In this document: positions 17,698 to 26,660 of the stretch, in pieces
How the letters are laid out: every line of letters begins with the position of its first letter
How positions within the stretch are numbered: the first letter of the stretch is position 1
From: Hellea sp042093735
Lineage (GTDB): Bacteria; Pseudomonadota; Alphaproteobacteria; Caulobacterales; Maricaulaceae
Direction: 5' to 3'
Assembly: GCA_042093735.1 (NCBI GenBank)
Contig: JBELEM010000007.1
Span: 4,755-68,754 of the forward strand
Length of the DNA: 64,000 nt
The notes under the pieces: model-generated
What the model was told of the DNA's origin: nothing
What the model saw: only the letters and a program-made list of their open reading frames with translations
Database searches by the model: none
Translations under genes and position numbers: made by a program

Positions 17698-19071
17698 ATG
17701 AAGTCACGGCTTCTTGTAGCAGCAGCAACAACTGCTTTGATGGCTATTCCATCACTTGCAACCGCTCATGATGAGTCTGGTTGGTACCTTAGAGGTAACG
17801 CTGGGTATGGTGTTCATACTGATATTGAATTATCTGGTGGTCTTGATACTTCTGCTGGCGACGCAACTGGTCTGAATAGCAAAGGTGATGTTGCTATATC
17901 ACTTGGCCTTGGTTATAATTTAGGCAATAGCTGGCGTTTAGAGCTAGACGGCGCACTGTTAAATACAGATCTTGGTTCAATTAGTGGAGTTCAAGATACA
18001 TCCTCTGGATTCAGAAGCAAATCTATGATGTTAAATGCTATCCATAACTTTGACACCAACAGCCGTTTTGAACCTTACTTGGGTGCAGGTGTTGGTTTTG
18101 TTCAAGGAAATGCTAAGTTTACTGCAAATGATTATGGTAACGCTGCATCCCCTACAGTTAACTCAGTTTGTGATGGAAATCGTGCGACAATAGCGGGTGG
18201 TCAGTCTTGTAGTCTTGATGATACCGACACTGCATTTGGCTATCAGCTTCTAGCGGGTTTAGGTTATGAAATCACAGAAAATATTAAATGGGACACACAA
18301 TATCGCTATCTCGACGCTCATGGTATGGATTTTAGCGGTATAAGAGTTGCCAACACTAACAACACAGTTAATTCCTTAGCTGTTGAGGCATCAAATGTAG
18401 GTGCACATTCGGTAATGACTGGCTTTAGATACCTCTTTGGTCACAAACATGAACCTGAAGCCCCACCTCCCCCACCAGCTCCAGTGCCTGACTATCAGTG
18501 TTGGGACGGATCTATGACTTTTAATGCTGGTGAGTGCCCAATTAAGCCAATTCCAAAACAGACATGTTGGGATGGCTCAATAATTCCAGAAACATCTACT
18601 TGTCCCGTCAGACCAACATACACTTGTTGGGATGACTCAGTTGTATATGATGAAGCTAATTGCCCTGCACAAGTTTTTTCAGAAGCAAAAAACAATATGT
18701 CTGAGTTATGCTCCATAAATAGTCATCAGGAAGTTATTTATTATGATTTTGATGAGCATGAATCACAAGACACAGTTAACGCAATCACAAAGATAGCAGA
18801 TATTGGACAATACTGTAATATCGGTAAGGTTAGTGTTGTTGGACACACTGATACTTCTGGGCCGACTGCCTACAACTTAAAGTTATCTAAGCACCGTGCT
18901 TCTAATACTAAAGCTGAATTAATTGCTAGAGGTATATCTGAAGACAGCATTGTATCCGATGGTAGAGGTGAAACGGAATTAGCTGTTGAAACTGCTAATG
19001 GCGTTAAAGAAAAAATGAACCGCCGTACTGAGGTTTTGGTTTCATTAAGCGCATTAGGGGTGATCAACTAA
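17698..19071 (+). CDS. OmpA-family outer-membrane protein with Cys-Trp-Asp linker repeats
   Basis: A 457-residue protein. A signal peptide (1-23, ending ATAH) is followed by an N-terminal eight-strand barrel domain (about 25-250, ending FRYLFGHKHEP). A proline-rich hinge leads into a linker with three CWDGS/CWDDS repeats (cysteine pairs C268-C280, C290-C302, C310-C322). The C-terminal OmpA peptidoglycan-binding domain runs from about 345 to 455 (IYYDFDEHES, VVGHTDTSG, NRRTEVLVS). It should anchor the outer membrane to the cell wall. A strong RBS, its own terminator and a monocistronic layout suggest high expression. Confidence 0.93.
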   Translation: MKSRLLVAAATTALMAIPSLATAHDESGWYLRGNAGYGVHTDIELSGGLDTSAGDATGLNSKGDVAISLGLGYNLGNSWRLELDGALLNTDLGSISGVQDTSSGFRSKSMMLNAIHNFDTNSRFEPYLGAGVGFVQGNAKFTANDYGNAASPTVNSVCDGNRATIAGGQSCSLDDTDTAFGYQLLAGLGYEITENIKWDTQYRYLDAHGMDFSGIRVANTNNTVNSLAVEASNVGAHSVMTGFRYLFGHKHEPEAPPPPPAPVPDYQCWDGSMTFNAGECPIKPIPKQTCWDGSIIPETSTCPVRPTYTCWDDSVVYDEANCPAQVFSEAKNNMSELCSINSHQEVIYYDFDEHESQDTVNAITKIADIGQYCNIGKVSVVGHTDTSGPTAYNLKLSKHRASNTKAELIARGISEDSIVSDGRGETELAVETANGVKEKMNRRTEVLVSLSALGVIN

Positions 19072-19093
19072 GCGGTTGAAGAAATAAATAAAG

Positions 19094-19121
19094 ACCCGGC
19101 TTTAAAGTCGGGTTTTTTTTT
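19094..19121 (+). terminator. Rho-independent terminator of the OmpA gene
   Basis: Stem ACCCGGC / GTCGGGT (one G-T pair), loop TTTAAA, followed by T at 19113-19121. It lies 23 bp after the stop codon. Confidence 0.9.
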
Positions 19122-19194
19122 GCCATAAATCTTTAGATTTAGAATTTATTTTCTTTTTACTTATTTATACATATAAAAAAGACAAGGTGCTAAT

Positions 19195-20454
19195 TTGACA
19201 TATATCAGCTTAACGACGGCGGAGCATAGTGTTGTAGACGCGATTAGTGCAACCAAGCATGAAATGTTAAGTATTGTCAAAGATTGGTCGAGTATAAATT
19301 CAGGAAGTTATAATCACTCTGGATTAAAAGACATGAGAGAGCGTTTGTCCGATAGTTTTGCATCTCTTCCTGGGGAAATAAGTGAGGTCACTTTGGAGGA
19401 GGGACAGCAAATAGATCAAAAAGGAAATATAGAAACTGTAAATTACGAGCCTGCTTTAAAAATATCAGTGCGCCCAAAAGCTCCTATTCAATTAGTATTA
19501 ACTGGACATTACGATACTGTATTTCCTGTAAATAGTCATTTTCAAAACTATGAAACTTTAGGAGTTGATATTTTAAAAGGGCCTGGTGTAGCAGATATGA
19601 AAGGTGGTATAGTTGTAATGAAAACTGCCTTACAATTTTTTGAAACTATGCCAATTTCAAAAAATATTGGCTATAATATTCTTCTCAGCCCTGATGAGGA
19701 AATTGGTTCTTTAGGTTCAGCATCTATTCTGGCAGACTTAGGAAGAGCTTCCCATGCAGGACTGACTTATGAGCCATCACTTCCAGATGGTTCATTGGCT
19801 GGTGCAAGAAAAGGGAGTGGTAATTTCACTTTAATTATAAAAGGACGTGCCGCTCACGCCGGTAGGGAGCACCATTTAGGAAGGAATGCGATTGTTGCGA
19901 TGGCTGAGTTTATTAATGGATTAGAAAAATTAAACGGAAAGCGCGAAGGTTTGACAATAAACATAGCTAAAATTGAAGGAGGAGGGCCTTCAAATATTGT
20001 GCCAGATCTTTCCATAGGTCATTTTAATATAAGAATGCAGAAGGAAGAAGACATGCAATGGGTAAGCAATAAAATTAATATTTTAGTTACACATATAAAT
20101 GACAAAAAAGGAATTTTTGCTCACCTTCATGGTGGTTTCACAAGGCCACCTAAACCTATGTCACCAGCTAACGCAAGTGTTTTTGCATGGGTAAAAAAGG
20201 CTGGAAATCTATTAGGGCAAGAAATCAATTGGTCACCGAGTGGCGGAGTTTGTGAGGGTAATAATTTGTGGGCATCGGGCTGCCCAAATGTTGACACACT
20301 TGGAGTAATTGGTGGTGAAATTCATTCTGATAGAGAGTATATGAAAATTAATTCTCTGACAGAAAGAGCTAGATTATCGTGTCTTATTCTTCTTAAAATT
20401 GCTAGCGGAGAATTTGATGCTTTAAAAGCTAAAAAATTAGTTGAAAAATGTTAA
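19195..20454 (+). CDS. M20-family hydrolase of the arginine succinyltransferase cluster
   Basis: A 419-residue metallohydrolase of the M20 / carboxypeptidase-G2 type. Metal and catalytic motifs appear in order: TGHYDTVFP, GPGVADMKGG, SPDEEIGSLGS, GRAAHAG in the dimerisation domain, and a late GGEIHSDREY. The start is TTG; the next in-frame ATG is 28 codons in and would cut the fold. The gene overlaps astA by seven bases. M20 enzymes include DapE and ArgE, which remove succinyl or acetyl groups from amino acids, and CPG2, which recognises a C-terminal glutamate. A role as the missing succinylglutamate desuccinylase is inferred. Confidence 0.82.
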   Translation: MTYISLTTAEHSVVDAISATKHEMLSIVKDWSSINSGSYNHSGLKDMRERLSDSFASLPGEISEVTLEEGQQIDQKGNIETVNYEPALKISVRPKAPIQLVLTGHYDTVFPVNSHFQNYETLGVDILKGPGVADMKGGIVVMKTALQFFETMPISKNIGYNILLSPDEEIGSLGSASILADLGRASHAGLTYEPSLPDGSLAGARKGSGNFTLIIKGRAAHAGREHHLGRNAIVAMAEFINGLEKLNGKREGLTINIAKIEGGGPSNIVPDLSIGHFNIRMQKEEDMQWVSNKINILVTHINDKKGIFAHLHGGFTRPPKPMSPANASVFAWVKKAGNLLGQEINWSPSGGVCEGNNLWASGCPNVDTLGVIGGEIHSDREYMKINSLTERARLSCLILLKIASGEFDALKAKKLVEKC

Positions 20455-21467
20455 TTGTACGCCCTGTATGTGTAAGTGACCTTGATGATATTTGTGACTT
20501 ATCAAGACTAGCGGGACCAGGATTTACATCTTTAGCTGTAAATAAAGAAGTGCATAAAGCGCGAATACAGCATTCAATAAAAAGTTTTTCTGATATTAAA
20601 AGTATAATACCCAACCATCTATATATTTTAGTGGCTGAAGATACTACTACGAACAAAGTTATTGGAATAAGTTCAATAAAAACTAACATAGGCGTAATTG
20701 ACCCTTTTTTCAATTTTAGAATTTTACAGTTAGCCCAGAAATCTTCTGTTACGGGTTCGCGTTTCGATATGGCAGTTCTTGTTCTCGTTAATGAGTATGC
20801 AGGTTGTTCGGAAGTCGCTTCGTTATTTGTTAAGAGTGAGTACCGAGGAAAAGGAGTTGGTATGCTCATTTCTAAGGCAAGATTTATGCTTATTGCCGCA
20901 GATGAAGCGCGCTTCGGAAGTAAAATTATTTCAGAACTACGAGGCCGGGTATCTGAAAATGGTGAGTCCCCATTCTGGGATGCAATCGGAAAAAAGTTTT
21001 TCCGTATGGACTTTCAGAGTGCTGATGAGTTTTCCGCAGGTAAGGATAGTCGGTTTATTGTCGAATTAATGCCAAAACACCCTATTTACGTCGCACTGCT
21101 TCCTGAAAGTGCTCAAAATGTTATTGGAAAAACACATCCAAAAGGCATTGGGGCAAAACGCCATCTCGAGTCTGAGGGTTTTAGATATGACAATACGGTA
21201 GATATTTTTGATGCAGGACCAACTATGGCTGTTTTAAAGAAAGATATGCGAACTCTGAATGAAAGCTTTTTGGTAAAGTTACAAGCTGATTCGTCTTATA
21301 AAAACCATAATGTACAAGCTTTAATTAGCAATAACTCCTTAACAGAATTTCGATGTGGTTTATTTGATGTAACGAGATTTGATAGTAATTACTTTATTAA
21401 CGCTGAGAAGATGAAATTTCTTAAAATTAAAAATACTGATACTGCTCGTCTATGGATTAAGAAATGA
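20448..21467 (+). CDS. astA: Arginine N-succinyltransferase
   Basis: A 339-residue GNAT-fold acyltransferase of the AstA family, which transfers succinyl from succinyl-CoA to arginine, the first AST step. Recognisable stretches are LIVRPVCVSDLDDI at the start, SLFVKSEYRGKGVGML (acyl-CoA loop), ARFGSKIISELRG and SPFWDAIGKKFF. Length is typical. It overlaps the M20 gene upstream and astD downstream (ATGA), showing a tight operon. Confidence 0.95.
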   Translation: MLIVRPVCVSDLDDICDLSRLAGPGFTSLAVNKEVHKARIQHSIKSFSDIKSIIPNHLYILVAEDTTTNKVIGISSIKTNIGVIDPFFNFRILQLAQKSSVTGSRFDMAVLVLVNEYAGCSEVASLFVKSEYRGKGVGMLISKARFMLIAADEARFGSKIISELRGRVSENGESPFWDAIGKKFFRMDFQSADEFSAGKDSRFIVELMPKHPIYVALLPESAQNVIGKTHPKGIGAKRHLESEGFRYDNTVDIFDAGPTMAVLKKDMRTLNESFLVKLQADSSYKNHNVQALISNNSLTEFRCGLFDVTRFDSNYFINAEKMKFLKIKNTDTARLWIKK

Positions 21468-22903
21468 AAAAATCTTTATTTATAAATGGTCAATGGTTTG
21501 AAGGCACTGGCGATTTTTTTAAATCAATAAACCCATCTGATGGCACAGAGTTATGGGAAGGAAATTCAGCATCAAGAACGGAAATTAATGCAGCATTTGA
21601 TGCTGCCAATTCAGCACACAAAGTCTGGAGTTCTATGTCATTTGTCTCGCGTAAGGAGATTATTTTAAAATTTAAAAAGCTTGCACTTGAGGCCAACCCT
21701 GAAATGACTGAATTAATTTCAAAAGAAACAGGCAAGCAACTTTGGGACTCAAAAGGTGAAGCATCTGCTCTGCCAAACAAAGTAGATATATCTTTAACTT
21801 CTTACCTTGATAGAACAGGGCAAATTAATAAAAATACACCATTTGGGAGTGCGGCTTTGCGGCATAAATCTCATGGAGTATTTGCTGTGCTTGGTCCATA
21901 TAATTTCCCCGCTCACTTACCTAATGGACAAATATTGCCTGCACTAATTGCTGGAAATACAATAGTTTTTAAACCTAGCGATCAAACACCGGCAGTTGGT
22001 GAAGCGCTTATTAAATTATATGAAAAGGCGGGTTTTCCAAAAGGTGTTATAAATATGGTTCAGGGTTCTGGTGCCGTGGGCAAGCTAATGTTAGATCATC
22101 CAGATTTGTCAGGTGTTTTATTTACAGGTTCAGCAGAGTCGGGAAGAATGATTCATAAGAAATTCGGCGGAAAACCAGAGGTAATTCTGGCATTAGAAAT
22201 GGGTGGTAATAATCCTATTATTGCATGGGATGTGGATAATGCTGAAGAGGCTGCGAGCATAATTATACAATCAGCTTTCATAACTTCTGGCCAACGTTGT
22301 ACTTGTGCTCGAAGGTTAATAGTGCCTGACAATGAGAAGGGTCAACTTATTATAGATTCAACCATGAATGCTATGGACCGAATAACTTTAAATAAATGGA
22401 ATATTGAAGCTTCTATGGGTCCAGTAATAAATCAAGATGCTGCTATTAAAATAGTTGAAGATGCTAATTCTCTTAATGGGAGAGTTATAAGGGCCTCTAG
22501 CATCTCTAAACTAGGTAGTGCTTTTGTTACCCCCGCTTTTATTGATGTGACTAATACTAAAAAAATAGATAAAGAAATATTTGGTCCAGTTTTACAGGTT
22601 ATTCGTGTTCCTGATTGGGGTACAGCATTATATGAGGCTAATAATACGAATTTTGGATTAGCAGCAGGACTTATTTCTAATAATAAAGATTTATGGGAGA
22701 CCTTTCACAATAACGTCAGAGCAGGAATTGTTAATTTCAATAGACCGACAACTGGTGCAGCTAGTTTTTTACCTTTCGGAGGTCCCGGTTTTTCGGGCAA
22801 CCATAACCCTGGGGCTTATTACTCTGCAGACTTTTGTGCTTGGCCAATGGCTAGCCAAATATCAAATAAACCATCAATATTAGAATTTAAAGGTTTAAGG
22901 TGA
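21464..22903 (+). CDS. astD: Succinylglutamate-semialdehyde dehydrogenase
   Basis: A 479-residue aldehyde dehydrogenase. It starts MKKSLFINGQWFEG. NAD-binding GPYNFPAHLPNG and FTGSAESG, the general base in LEMGGNNP, and the nucleophile in GQRCTCARRL are all present and match the AstD subgroup. It oxidises N-succinylglutamate semialdehyde to N-succinylglutamate. It shares ATGA with astA, and astB follows one base after its stop. Confidence 0.95.
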   Translation: MKKSLFINGQWFEGTGDFFKSINPSDGTELWEGNSASRTEINAAFDAANSAHKVWSSMSFVSRKEIILKFKKLALEANPEMTELISKETGKQLWDSKGEASALPNKVDISLTSYLDRTGQINKNTPFGSAALRHKSHGVFAVLGPYNFPAHLPNGQILPALIAGNTIVFKPSDQTPAVGEALIKLYEKAGFPKGVINMVQGSGAVGKLMLDHPDLSGVLFTGSAESGRMIHKKFGGKPEVILALEMGGNNPIIAWDVDNAEEAASIIIQSAFITSGQRCTCARRLIVPDNEKGQLIIDSTMNAMDRITLNKWNIEASMGPVINQDAAIKIVEDANSLNGRVIRASSISKLGSAFVTPAFIDVTNTKKIDKEIFGPVLQVIRVPDWGTALYEANNTNFGLAAGLISNNKDLWETFHNNVRAGIVNFNRPTTGAASFLPFGGPGFSGNHNPGAYYSADFCAWPMASQISNKPSILEFKGLR

Positions 22904-22904
22904 A

Positions 22905-24230
22905 ATGGTTACTGTCGCAAACTTTGATGGTCTTATTGGATCAACGCATAATTATGCAGGATTATCATTTGGAAATTTAGCTTCATTTTCTAACACAGGA
23001 CTTACTTCGAATCCCCAAGCTGCTGCACTACAGGGACTAGAAAAAATGAAAAAAATGGTAGATCTTGGTTTGTTTCAGGGAGTTTTACCCCCACATCAGA
23101 GGCCATATTTACCACTAGTACGAGATTTGGGGTTTTATGGTAATGACAGAGAAATTTTCGTTTCTGCTTGGAAGCAATCGCCAAATCTAATGATTAACTG
23201 TTTTTCAGCAAGTCCTATGTGGGCAGCTAATTCTGCTACAGTAAGTCCTTCATTTGACTGTGCCGATAAGCAACTTCATTTAACTGTAGCAAATATGTCA
23301 GAAATGTTCCACAGGTCAATTGAAAGCAATCAAACTTATAAATCTTTAAAGAGAGCTTTTCCTTTTGCCAAAGTTCATAAAGCCCTTTTTGGCCACTCTT
23401 TTCTTGCAGATGAAGGAGCAGCAAATCATGTAAGATTATGCGGAGAAAAGTCAAAAAAAGGGATAGAGTTATTTGTTTATGGACGTGAAGGGTATATAAA
23501 ATCTAATTCAGCTTATCCAGCAAGGCAAACATATCAAGCTAGTCAGACAATCATGCGCAATCATCGATTAGACACATCGCGCACTGTTTATGCAAAGCAA
23601 TCCAAAATAGCTATTGATGCAGGTGCATTCCACAATGATGTAGTTTGTGTTGGCGCAATGAATACTTTACTTTATCATGAATTCGCATTTGAAAACAGCG
23701 CCAAGCTTCAATCCGACATCAGAAAGGCTGCTAATGGAATTTTTGAACCTATTTTTATTGAGGTAAAGGAGTCTGTTATACCTCTTCAGGATGCTATAGA
23801 GTCATATTTATTTAACTCCATGCTAGTAAAAATTCCTGATAGTAAAAATTTAACACTTATAGCTCCGCTTGAAGTGAAGAAAAATGTAAGGGTCGCAAGA
23901 TTTTGTGAAAATTTAGTGGCCGAAAATAATGCTATAAACGAAATTTATTATGTAGATGTTCGGCAATCTATGAGAAATGGAGGGGGCCCCGCCTGTTTGA
24001 GGTTAGCCGTTCCACTAGACTCAGAAGAAAAGAAATTGGTAAATAATAAAAATATATTAACTGAAAACTTATATAATGATTTAAAGGTATGGATAAATAA
24101 ACACTACCGAGAAGAGATAAGCCCTAATGACTTGCGCGATGTTAATTTGATGTATGAAAGCTTCTCCGCTCTTGATGAACTCACAAATATAATGCAACTT
24201 GGGAGCGACTTCTATTCTTTTCAAAAATAA
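22905..24230 (+). CDS. astB: N-succinylarginine dihydrolase
   Basis: A 441-residue enzyme converting N2-succinylarginine to N2-succinylornithine, ammonia and CO2. The N-terminal signature NFDGLIGSTHNYAGLSFGN is characteristic; the catalytic cysteine sits in NGGGPACLRL near the C-terminus. Length fits the family. It is the last gene of the AST operon here. astC (aminotransferase) and a classical astE are not in the window. Convergent with the next gene, ten bases apart. Confidence 0.95.
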   Translation: MVTVANFDGLIGSTHNYAGLSFGNLASFSNTGLTSNPQAAALQGLEKMKKMVDLGLFQGVLPPHQRPYLPLVRDLGFYGNDREIFVSAWKQSPNLMINCFSASPMWAANSATVSPSFDCADKQLHLTVANMSEMFHRSIESNQTYKSLKRAFPFAKVHKALFGHSFLADEGAANHVRLCGEKSKKGIELFVYGREGYIKSNSAYPARQTYQASQTIMRNHRLDTSRTVYAKQSKIAIDAGAFHNDVVCVGAMNTLLYHEFAFENSAKLQSDIRKAANGIFEPIFIEVKESVIPLQDAIESYLFNSMLVKIPDSKNLTLIAPLEVKKNVRVARFCENLVAENNAINEIYYVDVRQSMRNGGGPACLRLAVPLDSEEKKLVNNKNILTENLYNDLKVWINKHYREEISPNDLRDVNLMYESFSALDELTNIMQLGSDFYSFQK

Positions 24231-24240
24231 AATTTTGTAA

Positions 24241-25560
24241 TTATTGATTAAGTTCATTCACAATAATTTCTCGCATTTTAGCTTTTTCTTTGAAAGCTAA
24301 TGTTGAATAACCAAGTACATCTATATTTGAAAGCTGTTTAGTTTTTGAGAGTGAAGTTATTTGTGAATCAAAATTTTTAGTCCAATGAATGAGGTCGGCA
24401 TAAATAACTAAAGTGCTTAAACCATTTTTTTCAATTATGACTGGAAGCTTTGGGCTCCCTTCATATTTAATGATATCTCTGTTAGACGTTAGATAAGCTA
24501 TGTGTTCGATAGTTCTTAATTTACTCATAGCAATTGTTCGGTTATTTTCTTTGGCTGCTGCGTTAAATAATTCCAATGCGAATTTCTTGTCAGTTATTTT
24601 ATCAAGTGATTTAAAAAATCGCCTTCTATATTTTTTTGTGTAAGTTTTATTTTTATAAAAAAAGTTTACTATATCAGTATCAGCACCCCATCCCTTTAAA
24701 ATTTCTTTTTCACGGTTTCTTTGTCTGTGGGCATCCTCATAGCTAATTATAAATTCAGCATTATTATAATAACCAACACCCATAAAAGCGTCACTTATGT
24801 AATCTATGCCTGCTTGCCCTGCACCAAGTTTAATGGTTGTTCCTGTGTAAGCATTAGCATAAGCGAGACGGTCTATTTGCTTTCTATATGCTTTATTATT
24901 TGTTTCTGGGTCTGTATTGAATTCGGCGTGCAGTCTTCGTGAAGCATTATGTTTACCTGCTAGTGAGTTAAATCCTGACCATATATCGGTTCCTGCCTTT
25001 TTTACGCAAGTATACCCTGAACACTTTGTACTAGCCGCACCTTTACTAATCCTAATAATTGTAACCCCAAATTCGCCAAAACCCCTAGCAAGTTTAAACA
25101 CGGTATTTGCACCATGTTTTGGAATGAACATTACAAGATCTTCAAAGTTCTTTACTTTGCTTCCAAGTTCACCAATGTTCTTTCCCACGCGCATAGGCGT
25201 TTCTATTAAGTTTGTTGTACGATTTTTTGCTGAGCCTAGGATAGCTAATCCTGTTGAACGGTTCCGTAAAGCTTCGGTTGCTTGTATTTCCTTTATATGG
25301 ATTTTAGTTTGCTTTGTTCCTAAAATCTTTGTTGATTTGTTATTATTTAGAATTTCATATTCAAGCATATAGCCATTTTTAAAAGCTTCAGGTCTAACTT
25401 GATGATTAGAGCTTTTCATAAAGTCTTCACCGAGAAAATACACGGCGCTTAAACTTTTTTCTTCTTTTATGAGCTCTCGGGAGTATGATGATGTTGAACT
25501 AAATATATAAGTAATAGCAATTAAATTTGCTATGCTTGTGCGTATGAGACTCATTGCCAT
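24241..25560 (-). CDS. Unrecognised secreted protein
   Basis: A 439-residue protein that I do not recognise. The N-terminus is hydrophobic and signal-like (about residues 5-25, before SSYSREL), so export is likely; a second possible start lies at Met3. A middle region rich in Gly, Thr and Lys contains two cysteines four apart in CSGYTC, perhaps a disulfide. The C-terminal half is charged and predicted helical, with basic runs such as KKYRRRFF. It is monocistronic and convergent with astB. No transmembrane segments are seen after the leader. Confidence 0.72.
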   Translation of the reverse strand: MAMSLIRTSIANLIAITYIFSSTSSYSRELIKEEKSLSAVYFLGEDFMKSSNHQVRPEAFKNGYMLEYEILNNNKSTKILGTKQTKIHIKEIQATEALRNRSTGLAILGSAKNRTTNLIETPMRVGKNIGELGSKVKNFEDLVMFIPKHGANTVFKLARGFGEFGVTIIRISKGAASTKCSGYTCVKKAGTDIWSGFNSLAGKHNASRRLHAEFNTDPETNNKAYRKQIDRLAYANAYTGTTIKLGAGQAGIDYISDAFMGVGYYNNAEFIISYEDAHRQRNREKEILKGWGADTDIVNFFYKNKTYTKKYRRRFFKSLDKITDKKFALELFNAAAKENNRTIAMSKLRTIEHIAYLTSNRDIIKYEGSPKLPVIIEKNGLSTLVIYADLIHWTKNFDSQITSLSKTKQLSNIDVLGYSTLAFKEKAKMREIIVNELNQ

Positions 25561-25667
25561 GCTATAAATATAGTCAAACTGATATGAAAAACCAATAAAA
25601 CATTTGGCATAACAATATAATTTATTTATTATTCAAAATTATTTATAGTTTAAATGCTATTAGTTAC

Positions 25668-25696
25668 TTGAAGACTTGCTCAGCTTGGTCTAGATG
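25668..25696 (+). promoter_or_regulatory. Putative promoter of tRNA-His
   Basis: TTGAAG (25668-25673) and TAGATG (25691-25696) are separated by 17 bp. The -10 end lies 16 bp before the tRNA. Same form as the tRNA-Lys promoter. Confidence 0.55.
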
Positions 25697-25712
25697 GCCA
25701 TACGACTATTGT

Positions 25713-25789
25713 GCCGCTTTAGCTCAGTTGGTTAGAGCGCTGGTTTGTGGAACCAGAGGTCCTCAGTTCGAGCCTGAGAAGCGGTACCA
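25713..25789 (+). tRNA. tRNA-His (GUG anticodon), alphaproteobacterial type
   Basis: A 77-nt cloverleaf. Acceptor GCCGCTT pairs with AAGCGGT, anticodon stem CTGGT/ACCAG with loop TTGTGGA (anticodon GTG), T stem CTCAG/CTGAG, CCA encoded. The base before position 1 is T, so no G-1 is encoded, and the discriminator is A73 (25786), not C. This combination is known from alphaproteobacteria. Confidence 0.96.
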
Positions 25790-25838
25790 TTCTAATTATT
25801 GTGGTTAACTTATTAGGACAGGGGTACTAACAATTACG

Positions 25839-26624
25839 CTATACTGCAAATTGTTCCCTCAATATTTTTTCACTTAAGCCCTGCTCCTTGTCGAATAATA
25901 AAGTTAAAGATGTTTCTTTATCCTGTGAGATTTCAACATGAGTGATATTACGAATTTCCATATTATCTGCTGAAGCAGCTACGGGTCTTTTTTCAGCATT
26001 TAAAACTTCAAATTCTACACTTCTATCAGCATTTAAAAGAGCGCCCCGCCATCTTCTAGGTCGGAATGCGCTTATGGGTGTTAGCGCTAAAATATGGGCT
26101 GCCTGCGGCACTACAGGTCCATGAGCAGAAAGGTTATAAGCGGTAGATCCAGTTGGAGTTGCAAGCAAAACTCCATCTGCAATCAAGCACTCTAGGCGTA
26201 TTTTTTTATCAACTTTGATTCTTATATGAGCTGCTTGTTGTGTTTGCCTGTAAAGCGAAACTTCATTAAAGGCTAACTCTTCAAATGTTCCACCTGCCCC
26301 TTTGGCTATCATTTTTAACGGCTTAACTATGGTGGGTTCTGCTGCAGCCAATCGAGAAATTAAGTCATCTTCATTAAACTCATTCATTAAAAAACCAATG
26401 GTTCCTTTGTTCATTCCATAAACGGGTAGTCCTCTTCTAATCAATGTCATATATCTTCTGAGTGTACGCAGCATAAATCCATCTCCACCAAGAGCTACTA
26501 TTGCATCAGCGTTGGCTGCATCATGGTTGCCATACTTTGCTATTAATGAGTCACGAGCAGACTTTGCTTCTTTCCTAGCGGTACTAACAAAAGCTAATTT
26601 TTCGAATTTTTTTTCTTTGATCAC
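25839..26624 (-). CDS. nadK: NAD kinase
   Basis: A 261-residue ATP-NAD kinase making NADP. The diphosphate-binding motif GGDGFMLRTLR and the NAD-binding stretch TPTGSTAYNLSAHGP are intact, and the catalytic aspartate lies in GGDG. Length matches the short alphaproteobacterial form. Lies 36 bp downstream of the cytochrome c gene on the same strand, so the two may be cotranscribed. Confidence 0.95.
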   Translation of the reverse strand: MIKEKKFEKLAFVSTARKEAKSARDSLIAKYGNHDAANADAIVALGGDGFMLRTLRRYMTLIRRGLPVYGMNKGTIGFLMNEFNEDDLISRLAAAEPTIVKPLKMIAKGAGGTFEELAFNEVSLYRQTQQAAHIRIKVDKKIRLECLIADGVLLATPTGSTAYNLSAHGPVVPQAAHILALTPISAFRPRRWRGALLNADRSVEFEVLNAEKRPVAASADNMEIRNITHVEISQDKETSLTLLFDKEQGLSEKILREQFAV

Positions 26625-26660
26625 TATTACTCCAAATTTTATAAAAATATTTTTATAGCT

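Noticed and set aside
20429..20869. 146-residue minus-strand open frame over astA
   Set aside because: astA is unmistakable on the plus strand; this is a shadow.
24917..25372. 151-residue plus-strand open frame antisense to the unrecognised secreted protein
   Set aside because: The minus-strand frame has a signal-like leader and covers 439 codons; the antisense frame has only hydrophobic low-complexity content.
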